Source of the DNA: Agarophyton chilense
Taxonomy: Eukaryota; Rhodophyta; Florideophyceae; Gracilariales; Gracilariaceae
Reading direction: 5' to 3'
Assembly (NCBI GenBank): GCA_030374765.1
Contig: JARGXX010000086.1
Location: forward strand, 558,001 to 622,000
DNA length: 64,000 nt
Part shown: positions 12,241 to 25,000 of the stretch, piece after piece
How positions within the stretch are numbered: the first letter of the stretch is position 1
How the letters are laid out: the number at the start of each line of letters is the position of its first letter
Notes under the pieces: model-generated
What the model was told of the DNA's origin: nothing
Databases searched by the model: none
Seen by the model: only the letters and a program-made list of their open reading frames with translations
Translations under genes and position numbers: made by a program

Positions 12241-14597
12241 TGACACCAAAAAGTAAGGGATATCATCGTCCACAGGTTCTGTCTCTAACTGTGAGGTGTT
12301 TAAGCGTGACATAGCATCAGCTATGTTGTGCTTGATACCTGGACGGTACTGTACGTCGTATTCAAACTCCGAAAGTCTCAACCTTCAACGGGCAAGTCTA
12401 CCAGACGCATCTGCAAGTCCGAGGATCACCTTAAGGCGTCTTGGTCCGTGCGCAACGTAAAGCGCTCACTATAAAGGTAGGGACGGAGCATCAGCATGCT
12501 CCAAACTTCTGCTAGACATTCCTTCTCAGTTACTGTGTAGTTCTGCTCCGCCTCATTCATAGCGCGGCTCCAGTACCCTATAGGTAATTTGTCTCCGTTG
12601 TGCTGCTCCTTCATGAGATAACAACGAATTTGGGCATGGGATGCATCTGTATCCAGCGTGTACGGTAGATCTGTTTTCGGTAACGCTAAGATTGGCGGCG
12701 ACGACAGCGCTCGTTTCAATTCCTCAAAGGTATCCATTTCGTCGTTCGATAGATTCTCAAACCGTTCAGGTACACCTTTCTGCAGCTTCTTGTTGAGGGG
12801 AGCCGCTATTTTCGCGAATCCCTTCACGAAGTGACGTTAGACGTTACATAAACCTATAAAAGATCGTACGTATGTCTGGGATCGTGGCAATTTGAGCTCC
12901 TGTACGGCTCTAATGTTGCTTGGCGCAACCTCTAAGGTACCAGGGTCTATGATGTGGCCCAGGTATTCAACCGTTCTGGTAAAGAAGACGCATTTGCGTA
13001 GCTTCAGTGTCACCCCCGCCTCAGCTAGGAGGGTTAGTTCGGTGCGAACGTGAGCAAAATGCTTTTCTACCGATCTGGAATAGATGATTACATTATTGAT
13101 GTATACCAAGGTGTTTGTCCATTTAACCTTCGAAAGGATGATGTCCAGCGCCCTTTGAAAGGTTCCTGGAGCATTGCGCAAACCGAATGGCATCCGCGTG
13201 GAGCGAAACAAATCTGCATGGCACGTGAAGGTCGTTTAGTCTCGATCTTCCTCACGTACAGGTACCTGCCAATAACCACAATTGGCATCCAACGTGGTAA
13301 ATATCTGCGCATCTCTCAAGGAGTCGATGCACTCATCAATTCTAGGTATCGGGTACGAATCCCTGACGGTCACGCTATTGAGCCTCCTGTAGTCTACACA
13401 GAACCTCATACGGTTATCCCCTTTCTTTTGAACCAGAACCACAGAACTAGCCCAATCTGAGTTGGCTGGTTCAATTACACCTTCTTGGAGCATTCGATCC
13501 ACTTCTTTGAGTTCTACTTATCTCCCCTTCGGACCTGCACGGTATTTTTGCTGATAAATCGGCTTTGATGAGTCAGGGAGGAGCTCGATGCGATGCTGTG
13601 TGGCCTTAATTTGGCCCAGAGGGCCTGACCACCTAGTATCAAATTCCTCCAGATGGTCGAGAATACGGCCTCGCAGTTCGCCGTTATCTTCACCGATCTG
13701 GACGGTGTCTTGCCATTGCCTCTCAAGGCCAGGTTCTTTTTCTTTGTCTACCGATGCCTTATCGGTTAGCTTTGCTTCCGAGTTGGTATTTATCGATACC
13801 CTTGCGGTTGTGGACGCATTTGCGCACCCCCCTTCCTTATCCAAGGCGACCTCGCCGAGATCAGTGTGAGCTAGGGTGAAGACCCCTTGTGGTGCCGGTA
13901 GTCCGATGCCAATCTTGATATTTTTCGGCAACTTCACGTCGTGACTGCTGAAGTTACTGAGACACGCCTTAAAGGGTTGCTTTGGGATGTTGTCGAAAAT
14001 CCCGTTGGCCGTCAAGGTGAGGTGTCGATGTGCTAACCTCAGATGGTTTTGTAGTATGACCAGCCCGGGGGTCGCACACGACACCGGTACCAATATTTGG
14101 TGCATTAGCGGGATAACAACCTGTTTGGTAATACGCACTTTGTTAAAGACCGTTTCGGGGAATATCCTCTTCTTTGGTTTGACGAGCCATTCCCGTTTGG
14201 TTTCCGTATCACCTAAAATGGAAATTCGTCCGCCGTGACGTAGAGCGACGGTATGGGATCCCCGAAGCATTGCTTTGACATATCTGTCGATGAAGTTTGT
14301 ACCTAGTAGGTAGTCTGTTGGTAAACGGCCGACAACAAAGAATTGCAGTCTCTCCTTGAGGTGTCCAAGCTGCACCACAGTGGTGAGCATACCTCGAAGG
14401 TTTAGTAAGCGCTCATTTGCATCCATCAGCGGGTTATTGTTGGGAGGTCGGCTCAAGCTCCGAAGTACCGCCTCAGGTATGACGCGGGAGTTCAGGACGT
14501 TTGGGCCGGCCCCCGTTTCCAGCTCGCAGGTGACCGGAACCGCAAGGCGATCGGAGAAACACATTGAAGCACGTACTTTATAGTTGTTGTACTTCAT
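12240..14597 (-). pseudogene. Element 3 protease, reverse transcriptase and RNase H remnant
   Basis: From 14597 downward there is a retropepsin-like segment (CELETGAGPNVLN), a linker, then reverse transcriptase blocks: EPANSDWASSVVLVQKKG, CVDYRRLN and YPIPRIDE (13.50-13.24 kb), then RMPFGLRNAPGTFQRALD and the palm region (13.21-12.84 kb). RNase H follows (12.83-12.43 kb) with the residues DTDASHAQI and YWSRAMNEAE. The order is standard for Ty3/gypsy. Several breaks are present. Confidence 0.88.
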
Positions 14598-14689
14598 ATG
14601 ACAAACCGGACCTGGTTGTTACTTGTTCTCTTCCACCTTCAAGGTTCTGGGTATCGATTGGCCTTCCGATTGCAGGTTGGGTTCGGCTA

Positions 14690-16422
14690 TTACGCCAACC
14701 GTTCGGTGTTTTCCTTCTGTACGGGAGGGGTTGAGTCCATGTTTGGTGTTTCCTCAATGGTATTGACCTGTACCGGTGTACGGGGTTGGAAGCTATTTGG
14801 TGCTTGCATTGAAGACCCATGAAGGCGTTGGTGATTCTGCATACGAGCCTGAATCAACTGGTCTCTCATCCCTGGAGACAAGTTAGCGCAATTTTTTGCC
14901 AAATGGCCTGTCGCGAGACATGACCAGCAAACGAGGCCTCCAGTTTGGGGGTCTCGCGTTACCATTGAGGGGGGCCTCGAAACCTGGTTGGTAGGAGCAG
15001 TGGCGTAGGATGTGGTTGGCGAGTTATGGGAGCTCTCTCCAGGCATCCTTTGCGAGCTCACCGAACTTGGCGGCGATTGTGCCAAGTTTTTTGTACGCGT
15101 TGACGACCAATTTCTTACCGTCGAAGGTTTCGAGAACCGCCCCTGGGTCGCTACCAAGTTGATAGTGGTCCCTGTAGGTACTTCGAGGTGCGAGCTACCC
15201 TCTGAGGTTGTGGTATCTTCAATTCCAAGACCGACCTTTTCGGTTTATCCTTCGAAGTTGGGGGCATGGCTGGTCTCTTTCACAGCCGAACGGTGTCTCC
15301 AAGGCCCTGGGAGTATCGAACCAGCCCATTGTATTTTACCTTTCCGTTAGTGGCCAGGTAATTGCGTACCTGGGAACGGATCGCTTTGTCGACATTGTCG
15401 GCAAATAGCGACTTTAACCTCGAGGTAGTGAACACATTACCACAACGGGTTGCCAGATTCCAAAGCGCGAGCGAAAAATCTGATTCGGTTTGCCCAAACC
15501 TTTGATGGTAAGCGAGGACTTCCGAGTAAGCCTCTTGGATAACCTCATTGCTGGCGTATGTTTTCAAAAGGAAATTGACCACTTCTGGGTATGACTCCAA
15601 CATCTCTGTGCCATCCTCATCTATCGCTAATGTGATGCCACAAAGCCTACCCTGCAGCAAGTAGTATGCTTTTCCTTTAAGGTGAAACTGAAATAGCCAC
15701 ATCGCAGCTCCCTCGGAAACCCCATTTTGGTCACATGCAAGCTTGAACTTCTGTAGAAACTCAATTATCGCAATAGGATCCGTACCTGTGAAGTTTGTGT
15801 CACCCATTTGGAAGCCGAGCTTCTTGTGATGTTTAGTAATCGTCTGAGCCACTCCTTGGGCGTATTCAGAAGACTTGTTGATCAACCGATAAGCCCTGTA
15901 GTCAACTGCTTTGGTAAACATATCGTTCAAGGGTTGGTGCACCTCCAGGTATATTTCGGTGTCCAACTCAGAGTCGGGAGACTCATTGTATAGCTTTTTA
16001 CCCTTTCCGTTCTTTTTCGACGACTTCTTCGTCGACCTGTTCGTTTTCTTCTTCTTCTTACCTTTACGGTCATCATTCAACGATGAACTCGTATCGGAAC
16101 TGGAGTCTGACGAGTCTGGTTCTGAATCATCCTCTCGATTCTTTCCCCTCTTCGTCCTCCGCTTCTTCGCTTTTCAGTTTCTTCGTCGCTTATCCAACGC
16201 GTCAGACGAATCGTCCTTGGGACCAACTCCATGGGTATCCTTTTGAACGAGACCTGTAATTGGTGGCAGGTAAATGTCTTGCGAATATACCTTCCCCGGG
16301 ACCTCTTGACTCTGCCTTGGACGTTGTAGGTACTTACTTTCAGTAGGTAAGTGTTTGGAATGGGTGGAATGACCCATTTGGAACCCTTGTGGTATGCGCT
16401 TTGCGATGTTCACCTGTGTACG
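14690..16422 (-). pseudogene. Element 3 gag remnant, distal part
   Basis: Minus-strand gag. A Lys/Ser-rich segment (about 16.08-15.95 kb) leads into a capsid-like helical region with residues FTGTDPIAIIEFLQKFKLAC and RFGQTESDFSLALWNLATRC, then a zinc knuckle CWSCLATGHLAKNC (C-x2-C-x4-H-x4-C) at about 14.93 kb. Gag forms the particle of the element. Its upstream part continues at 25716 and above, on the other side of element 2. Broken in a few places. Confidence 0.8.
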
Positions 16423-17088
16423 TGTAGTATCCGCTCTAACGGGGAGAGCAGACACCTGCGACAGCGTTCGGACTGCCGATGGGTCGCTTGCGGCGAAAGA
16501 AAAGGGGTGGTAGAGCTACAACACCAGTGAGCTGGAAGTGGGGTGTAAGGCCACTACTCGCCAGCGAGGGTGAACAGTGCAAATATAAAACGTTGATGGA
16601 ACGTAGGTACGAGACGGCTCGTGAAGTGGTTGGGGGCTGATTATCTATTATAGCTCGTCTGGATCTCCGGTTAAGGAATCCTAAGCGAGGAACAGATTAG
16701 TCATGATGCCCATGTTGTCTCCTTTACTTCGAGTTGGCTCTCACCTCTGGTACACTATATACTGTGTGCCAGGGTGAGTGCCCAAATAATACGTAAATAA
16801 TACCCAGTGGTCAGCCACTTCGCCAAACGACTGTATGGGTATGGTCCATAATGGACGTCTAGCTACAAAGGGTAGTAAAACCAGCCACATGGATCGCCAC
16901 TACATGCGCCGTTGCAAGCCAGTCCACTCGTGATACCACGTGTTCCACTAATTTACCTTACCTCCTGGCATCCTACGCGGTGTGCCGTTTCATATCACAA
17001 GTTTGATGACAACACTCACCCATGAGTTCCAACCGAGACTTCGCGAAAAACCAACCTATCGGATTCCCCGGCATAGTAGAATACTACA
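16423..17088 (-). repeat. Element 2 3' LTR
   Basis: A 666-bp repeat starting (plus strand) TGTAGTATCC and ending AATACTACA. It matches 25001-25715 in direct orientation over its whole length and element 1's LTR in inverse orientation. Confidence 0.93.
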
Positions 17089-17256
17089 AACCTTGCTCGT
17101 TAAGTGCGAACCATGCGGGACGCAAGAAGCGTTTATACGCAGTCGGACCGGTGTTCCGGAAACTCATCGTCATCACGAAATCCTCGCCGCCCGACCAACT
17201 CTTACAGTTCTCAACAGCATTCTGTTCTTCACCGCTCTTCAGCACGATCTCTCGCG

Positions 17257-18443
17257 ATGGATCCGAACGCCAGGTGCAACCCGTTTCAGCCTTCCTCTGA
17301 GGATGTGCCTTCTGGGGCTCCGTCTAACACTGCTGGTTATGCGTCGCAGCCTACTGCTCAACTCGGTCCATACCGTTCGTTCCCCACACCGTACACCAGA
17401 TCCCGGTCGGTCCCGTTATCTCAGCCAACCGTGGCTCCGATGCCAAACGCGGCTTACGTCGCCTCTGCAGGTGTGATTCGAGCTCCTTCTCGTCGTGCTC
17501 AGCGGAGCTACCCGCACCCTGCGGAGTTCTATGTACTCGATCACGTTTGGGCTATTTGGGGCCGTATCAAATGATAGAGATTGACCGCACCCGGCGGAAC
17601 GCGCGCTTCGGGCGCTACATCGGTATTCCGGAGCATTGGGCGGCGATCGAGAGTCCTCATGGTTGCCCTGTGGAGCTCCTACCGGCGATCTCCTACATCG
17701 GGTCCGCGTTGGTTAACGACCCGTTCTCGGGATGTTAGACGGTGGTTTATACCGTGTTTATCGCCAAGACGGCCGTCTTCCTCCTGGGAAATGCGTATGA
17801 TACTTTTAGAGTTTGGTACATGTCGCCCACAGCGCGAAAGTATGCGAGAGAACTCGATCTTTCCCTTGTCCTGGGATCCCGTGCGAACCATGCCGAATTC
17901 CCCCATCTTGTGGATTTGATCGACAGTGTCGATTGGTCTGGAGTGCCAGCTGCTCAATCTGCTCGCGGAACCCGTGCAAGACACCACGACCATTCTCCTG
18001 GACGAACCGCAAGTGCTGGAGATTTCATTTGGTACGACCCCTGGACGCGCCAGTTGATCACCTCCGAGCAGGCTCGCTTTCTTCGGGAGATCCCGCGTGA
18101 CATGCCACCGAACCAGCTTACTGGATACGTGTACGATGCTACTCCATCCGAGAACGGAGAGGAACCATATGAGGAAGCGCCGGGAGCTGAGGCTGAACTC
18201 GGTTACGAGGACGAGCCAGAGCTGGCGGGAGTACTGACTTCCGTCGATCACTCCGCAGCGGCGGGAGTTGCTCAAGAGAACTTTTAGAGGTTTACCGAAC
18301 AACCGAGTGCAGTGCCGGTCGAAGATCCAGGCTTGGATCCGCTGAGGCAGTTCCTCTTAGATGCAGGCTTTCCCGTGGACCAAGTTGAGGGTGATCGCGC
18401 ACAGCTTCTTGCGAACCTGCGTGCTCGCACGTCTCTTCGATGA
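17257..18443 (+). pseudogene. Element 2 antisense ORF (aORF)
   Basis: Plus-strand coding of roughly 390 codons inside the minus-strand element 2, between its 3' LTR and its chromodomain. It starts with an ATG at 17257 (residues MDPNARCNPF), is Ser/Pro-rich at first (APMPNAAYVASAGVIRAPSR, SYPHPAEF), then has YQMIEIDRTRRNARFGRYIG, LDLSLVLGSRANHAEFPHLV, GRTASAGDFIWYDPWTRQL and an acidic tail, ending near LRQFLLDAGF at about 18.4 kb. These blocks match the element 1 antisense ORF in order. I recognise no fold. It has about two breaks. Conservation of protein blocks between two diverged copies suggests it was translated while the family was active. Confidence 0.75.
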
Positions 18444-18544
18444 TCCTAGAAAAGACTCCTAGTCAACACCCTTGCGGTGGTATCTTGATACCAATAAAAC
18501 TCCGGTGAATTCGTGTCTTCACGTTCCATTCTTATCTTCTAGTC

Positions 18545-18640
18545 TTCATCTCTTCTCGCTTCTCGAGTTCTTCAATCCTTCTTCTCGCTTCTCGAGTTCT
18601 TAATTTCTTCTTCTCGCTTCTCGAGTTTGTCATAGGTGAT
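18545..18640. repeat. Three tandem ~29-bp repeats in element 2
   Basis: Three successive units containing CTTCTCGCTTCTCGAGTT lie between the antisense ORF and the chromodomain. The tract is pyrimidine-rich on the plus strand and purine-rich on the element's own strand. Element 1 has a looser purine-rich tract in the equivalent place (about 3.04-3.12 kb). Confidence 0.75.
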
Positions 18641-18741
18641 AATCAGTAAATGTCCTTTGCTTGCGTGTCTTCACGTTTCCTCTTCATGATTTCTTGTTTT
18701 ATTCTTGCCTTTCGAGTTTTTACTACCTTTGTAGCCCATAC

Positions 18742-19212
18742 TTAGAAATGGGATGTGCCCATAAGCCCGACTATCGAGGAGTCGATCTTCCTGGGGAGTG
18801 GTACTCGCATGCGTCGATGATATCGCACGAGTTGCGAACGGGGGATGTGAGCTATAGGTTCCCACGTATCCGCTTCCGGAGGAAAACCGTACCAACGCAC
18901 TTGATACAGTAATTCTCTAGTATCTTCATGCTGGCCATGTTCACATGTGCGATCCATAACATATTCCTGGGCGTTTCCCAATGCTTTCGCTGTTGGAGCG
19001 AGACTCCTGTTAACAGGTTTGAAATGCCTTAGGGCTGACCCAAGCGTCTCTGTGTTAGCAGTCTCAGCGTCGCTAAGCGTTCGCTCGTCGACTAACTGTC
19101 GTTCTGCCCGCAGGGGCAGTGTACTCATTCCTTGAGAACCTTTCTCAGATAAAGAGCTATCCTGTTTTCCAGGTTCCATAGAAGCGTACTTCTTGCTACT
19201 TCTCAATTCCAT
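18742..19212 (-). pseudogene. Element 2 chromodomain segment
   Basis: Minus-strand coding with a charged lead and then a chromodomain: EYVMDRTCEHG, LLYQVRWYGFPPEADTWEP and SQLVRYHRRM. The pattern of aromatic residues around RW and W-E-P fits chromodomains carried by chromovirus integrases. The matching segment in element 1 starts EYVMDRIIDH. Confidence 0.85.
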
Positions 19213-19296
19213 TCGTGGATGAACTTCCTTCGGTTTATCCGATTCTGACCGTTGTTAAGTGGAAGATGGTGCTTGCACCACGACAGGAGGCGATAC

Positions 19297-22200
19297 CTAT
19301 TCTTCTTCCTGCCCACGAGGGATGAGAGCCGATATCCGCGGAACAACGAGTGGCGCTTCACCTGACGGTTCAGGCTGAAGCGGCAACGGCGCGTTTTTGC
19401 GTGCACTCGTTTCCAAGTCCTTGGAGCCAAAGTCCAAAACAGCTTTCCTGCTTTCAGGCTCCAATTCTGTACTTACGGCTGTGCGCGTGCCACGGGGCAT
19501 ATCCCGATACTTCGATAAGCGGTCGGTGATTACCAATAGGTAGCAATAACCTCGCCTTGAGCGAATCAATTCCCCTAGGATGTCGATACTGACTTATTGT
19601 AAAGGCGCTTTCGCCTGGAATAACGTCATCGGTTTCCGCTTCCTGTAAAGCTTCACGCGATTCTTCGCACATGTTGTACATAACCTCACTGTAGAATGGC
19701 AGTCCATTGACAAAGTAGGCCAGTAAAAATCTCTTCTTAGAGTCATGAACAACTTCGTTCCTCCTGTATGAACAGACAGCCTGCTGTAGTGTGCCAGACG
19801 GAGTACTCGACTCTTTAAGACGTGTGGAATCATGGTTTGATCATGCTTTTCGACATTTTTTAACAGTATTCCTCTTGAATCGAGTGAAAAGAGGAGCTCC
19901 TCCCCCCCGTTAAGACGAGAGCGTATCGACGCACAAAACGTATCAGCGTGTTGCTCATTGAGGAGCTCAGTGCACGAGATTCGCTCGAGTTGAACTGAAG
20001 GGTCAGTGTCTGCTAATACAAGGAACGGGTCTGCATCTGAATAATCATCATGGGTCTCTTGTTTCTCTTCTTCAAAAGATGGTGAATGGTTCTCCATGTA
20101 GAAGCAAGGTATCTCTTCATCGATTTCGCCTTGGGTTTCGCCCAATGTTTTGAGTCGCGATAGCGCATCAGCTTGGACATTTGCCAATCCCTTCTTATAA
20201 TTCACTTCGAAATCGAATTCAGAAAGACGTAAGCGCCATCATGTGAGACGACCAGACGGGTCTGTTATGGACAGTAACCATCGTAGAGACGAATGATCAG
20301 TGTTGACGGTAAAACGTTCTCCTTGGAGATACGGTCGCAATGTGGTTAGAGCCCAAACGACTGCAAGGCATTCCTTTTCTGAAGCTGAATACTTCTTCTC
20401 AGCTGCGTTCAGCGATCTTGACCAGTAAACAATGGGTTTTCGTTTACACTCAGGGTGTGTTTGAAAAAGGGCACACCCTACTTAGTACTCCCTAGAGTCG
20501 GTATCCACTGAGTATGGCAGGTTGGGGATGGGCAGCACCAAGACTGGGGCTGTAATAATCTTTGTCTTCAGCGTGTCGCACGCTTCTGCTTCAGCTTGTC
20601 TAAATTGTTCCAGCAGTACTGGTTGTCCTTCACGCAGCTTTGCGTTGAGCGGTGCCGCTATATGCGAGTATCGCGGCACAAATCGTCGGTAGACGTTGCA
20701 CAAGCCTAGGAAAGAACGCAATTGCTTCTGTGTCGACGGAGGTTGTACTTCGCGGAGAGCCGCTGTTTGTGCCTCTTGAATGGCAAGCTGTCCCGGCTTG
20801 CTCACATGTCCTAAGTACCGGACGGTGCCAGCGAACCATTCGCATTTCTTGAACTTCAAGGTGATAAATGCGCTCTGTAGTGCTTTGAGAATCTCGTCGA
20901 CATGCCGTAAATGGCTTTCCACATCCTGGGAAAAGATGATCACATTGTCCAAATAGACTAAACAAGTCTTCCACTTGTATCTTGAGAGCAATATCTGCAC
21001 AGTACGCTGGAAAGTAGTGGGTGCATTCGTTAAGCCAGAGGGCGTCCTTTTGAAACGGTAGAGACCGGCGTGACACGCAAATGCGGTTTTACCTTGGTTT
21101 TCTTCCGCTACAGGCACCTGTTCACAGCCAGAGTTGGCTTCCAACGTGGTGAACACGTTCGATTCTCCTAAGCTGTCAATACTTTCGTCCATTCGAGGCA
21201 ACGGGTATGTATCCCGAACTGTAACTGCGTTCAGTTTTCGATATTCGATACAGACTCGTAAAGAACCATCAGGTTTTGGAACCGGAACCACAGGTGAGGC
21301 CCAAGCAGACTGAGCTGCTTCGATTACTACTTCTTCCAGCATTTTGATGACATTCTCCTCCTCGGTTTGGCGAGTTCGCGGTCCCTCTCTGTAGGGTGGT
21401 TGGGAGAAGGGTCGTGACCCTGGGACCAAATCAATGTGGTGTTTCGTAGCGGAGATCTCTCCTAGTTTTCCACTCCACATGGATGTATACTTCTTCAGCA
21501 TACACCTGATCTTCTTTCTGTAGTGTTCCAACACATGTGCTAAGTCTAGCTCATCGACCAGACTCTCTGGATCCTTTGCCGTTTGCAATTGATCTCCAGA
21601 CGGAGTTTGCAGTTCTTCGTCTGTGTCACCGACATGGGTTAATCCCAATACTTCTGCAGTAGACATATGAGTAGGGACCACCACTGTGGGATGAGGCAAA
21701 GCTGTGGCAACAACCTGATTCTTCGGTATCTGATAATCGTTACCGGTGAAGTTACTCACTAGTATCCAAAAGGGGGTACCAGGATCAATTTGAACAATGC
21801 CGTTAGCGACTAGCAATCCACGGGATTCGTACATACGAGTACTCGGTTGAATTACAACGAGTCCGTGTCGTTTTGTTCTTACTTGAACCCAAGTTTGGGT
21901 TTGCGCCTTCCGCATTGCCCTCTTCGCTACTCGAATCCTCGGCGAGACACGTCCTCGGGATTTCCCGTATTCCATAGATGGTGGAAGTGGAGGTGCTTCA
22001 GAGCAACGACGCATTGGCTTGCGAACAATTGGTACCAAATCCATCATCTAGTTCCACTAGTTTTCTTCGCGGGCGAATGGCTTCGACAAACTTGTCGCAA
22101 TAATCAAATCCCAGTACCACTGGTGCAGCTAACGTCTTACAGACGATGAAGTCGACTAGGACTACAAAGCGTCCCGAACGCACCACGAGTCGAACTGTTC

Positions 22201-22591
22201 CCAGTGTCTTCAAAGCATTTTTGTTGGCATCCCAGATGTCCTGTAAAGTACCGTATCGAATATGTTCTAAGTCAGCAGGAGCGAGCTCCAATTACCGAAT
22301 AAAGTTCGGACCAGCACCTGTGTCCAGAATAGTCAATCGACGAGATAACAGATTCCTGTCAGAGGCGATGTCGGCATAGACCTTATAGTTTCTTTTAGAC
22401 ACTACCATGAGGTAACTTTCCCGTTTTGACGGGCAAGTATAACGTCTCCAAGGACGATATAACTCACAGTTAAACTGTACTCGCTTTCCGTCCGGCGGAT
22501 TGATTCCGTACGGCGGAAATTTGGGAGGCCTCAAGAGAATCTTGGGCTTCCAAGCGCGGGAGAAGGGAGGCGAGCTCTCCCTGGTCAGCAC
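19297..22591 (-). pseudogene. Element 2 protease, RT, RNase H and integrase remnant
   Basis: From 22591 down: a retropepsin-like region (LTILDTGAGPNFIR near 22.33-22.29 kb), then a long open stretch 22047-20482 with the RT blocks AAQSAWASPVVPVPKPDG, CIEYRKLNAVTVRDTYPLPR and TPSGLTNAPTTFQRTVQ, then the connection region up to VLPIPNLPYSVDTD. RNase H continues below 20.48 kb. The piece 20205-19594 has the integrase zinc-binding region (LRLAHYSRLSVHTGGTKLF, CTTCAKN). The start of an integrase core is seen at about 19.57 kb. It is broken in several places. Confidence 0.88.
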
Positions 22592-22632
22592 TACAGGATC
22601 GACTAGTGCCGACCCCCTAGGGGCTCCCTCAC

Positions 22633-24851
22633 TTAGTTTTCCGGTTGCACCGGCTGATTCGCCTCAAAGGCGCCTCTTCCTACCGTGGTTCCGGGTTGTA
22701 ACACTTCAGCATTCTGAGCAACCGGCTTGTCCGTCCGGCGCATTGGTGTCAGAGAAAACCAACTTTTGACTTTCCAATACATGCCCGCTGGTACGCGGCT
22801 GCTTTCCTCTTCTAAGAGTGCTTCATAATTCGTCATGATACGACTCAGATCCTTTGCAGGAAGCGTGCATTCTGCACTCAAATGGTCTTTTACATAACAT
22901 GAATAACAAATCAAACCGTCACGACGGTTGGTCAACATAGGTTGTGAACGGTATGTCGTGCGAGTATCCACCCATCCGGGTTTCCCGTTCTTAAAACCTC
23001 CTTGTGGTGGCACCGTGTAGGGACGGTACATAGGGTGGCGGACCTCCATAGCCATTAGGGCTTCCTCGTCCTGAGACTCCGAGTGTGGGAGATCCACTGT
23101 AGGTACAGAAGAGTCCGTATATTCCATAAAATGGACCGCCTCCTCATGCGAGTCAATCCGTTTGGGTGCCAACGACGAATCTCTTGAGTGCAATGGAGAT
23201 TCCAGATGTAACAGTTTGCTGCGCTGATTAACTCTAGCGGAGATCTTCTCCTTACCCATTGAGGTTCTAAAAGCCACTGAACGACGGAGGCTACCACGCG
23301 CTCTGGCCGCGTCTCCTTCAGCTTTCGCAAACTGAACTAACTCCAAAAAGGAGACTCTTCCATGCTTCTCTCGATATCGAGATACCAACGACTTGATGCT
23401 CGGGTCCGGCCCGTCGATGTACAAGTTTATCTTGTCCCCCGTCAAGTGGACGTTTCCACAGCGGACTGAAGCTTTGCTAAGCCTTGAGCTGTACTCAGCT
23501 TCGCCCTCCTCAGGCTTTTGGGCCACATCTCTTAGGTCCAGGATCGCCTGACGTATCGCGTTTGAAGTCGCGTAACTGCGCAACAAATACTGCACCGCCT
23601 CTGGCCATGAGGTAACGCCACCTTCATCGGCTGTCAATGATCCGCATACGGAACAATATTGCTCTAAAACAAAACCCTTCAGGAAGTGCGGTAAAGACAC
23701 AATTGCCTGTGGTTCACTCATCTCTAGAGTGTCTGCTTCGGCAACGAATCGAGTGAGAAACTCGATAACGAGAATGGGGGGTTTCCCATCAAATGTTAAA
23801 TCATTAAGGCCGATCTTCAATCGTTTGATGTGATCCTTCACCTTCACGGTTTCGCGTCCTGAGCGCTTCTTGCTCTTCACCTTCAGACGGTAGTACCTGT
23901 AATTCAGGACCTTCCGATAAAGCGGATTATTGCACGGGAGCACCTTCAATCCTCTGTAAGGTGAGCCTTTTTTTCTCATTAACCACGAAGACGTGTCCTT
24001 CTTCCGAGATCCGGACCTTCGATGACCATCATCACTGTCGTCGTCATCTGACGTATTTGAATCATCAGAATCATCTGTACTGGAACTGAAACACTCCGTA
24101 CTTGACGATTCATCACTCGAATCACGTGCGGACTTCCGCTTCTTACGTCGTGACGTCGACTTTTCGAACGAGATTTCTTCAAAGGAGCTCCTTCCTCTTC
24201 CTGCACGACTGGTTTAGCAGCAGTCTGCGCATGAACTGCCGCCTCCAGGCGTTCTAAACGAGGGGTAACTCGAGTGAGGATTTCCTCTAAATCCACGGTT
24301 AAGCCGGGTGGCGCATTGGGCGTATTCCCGTTTCTCTCCAGTAGATGGTTCAAATCCTCACGTACTGTTTTCACTGATGCAGAGACCTGCTTCCCATCGT
24401 CTTGACGAACGAGTGCTTGGTGCGCACTGCGTAATTGTTCGACATCAGTAATAAGAGCAGCGATCTGCGATTCCAACGCAACCATGCGCACACGCGAAGC
24501 GCTTGACTCAGACTTGAGACGACGCACTTCCCTGCGCAAATCATCCTCTTCTTGACGTCCGACGACCTCAGGGTCAACTACGGCTTCTGTGGTGGGCGTG
24601 ACTGCCGCTGCCACAGGGGCCGGTACACCAAAGAGATCTCGTTCATCATTCACCCAGCGTGAGCGCGACATCGCTTGACGATACAGCCGCTCTCCGGCTT
24701 CAACAGATGAGAAGAGCCTCGGTTTCGTGGGTGGTCCCGCAGGACCGGGGCGACCAGTACTCGACTGGCTTCGGGTCTTCGGCATCCTAGACCAAACCTG
24801 AGTCCAGGTGCGAACCAAATGGTGTCTTCGACTTCTCGACCACGTGTTCAA
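22633..24851 (-). pseudogene. Element 2 gag
   Basis: Two adjoining minus-strand open stretches. The upstream one (24851-23979) has a coiled-coil-like segment (RLKSESSASRVRMVALESQI) and a very basic tail with KSRSKSRRHD. The downstream one (23979-22633, 448 codons) has a capsid-like helical domain (LTFDGKPPILVIEFLTRFVA, YSSRLSKASVRCGNVHL) and a zinc knuckle CYSCYVKDHLSAEC (C-x2-C-x4-H-x4-C) near 22.9 kb. This order is standard for gag. The two stretches meet at 23979; I leave open whether the family uses read-through there. Confidence 0.8.
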
Positions 24852-24980
24852 CCACTATGAATTCCGCAGTTGCCGGAGGTGGTACGATAAACAATAACTG
24901 TAGTGATTACACTTCTTCCAAGTATCGATATCGATTCCACGTTCCAGGAACGAATTGTTCAGTGCAGCTGACCACATTGA

Positions 24981-24998
24981 TTCTAAGTCGGGAGACCA
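24981..24998 (-). other. Element 2 primer-binding site
   Basis: Two bases inside the 5' LTR, the minus strand reads TGGTCTCCCGACTTAGAA. It begins with TGG, complementary to a tRNA CCA end. The same 18 bases occur at 27194-27211 next to the presumed 5' LTR of element 3. The primer tRNA would end UUCUAAGUCGGGAGACCA; I do not recognise which tRNA that is. Confidence 0.75.
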
Positions 24999-25000
24999 CT

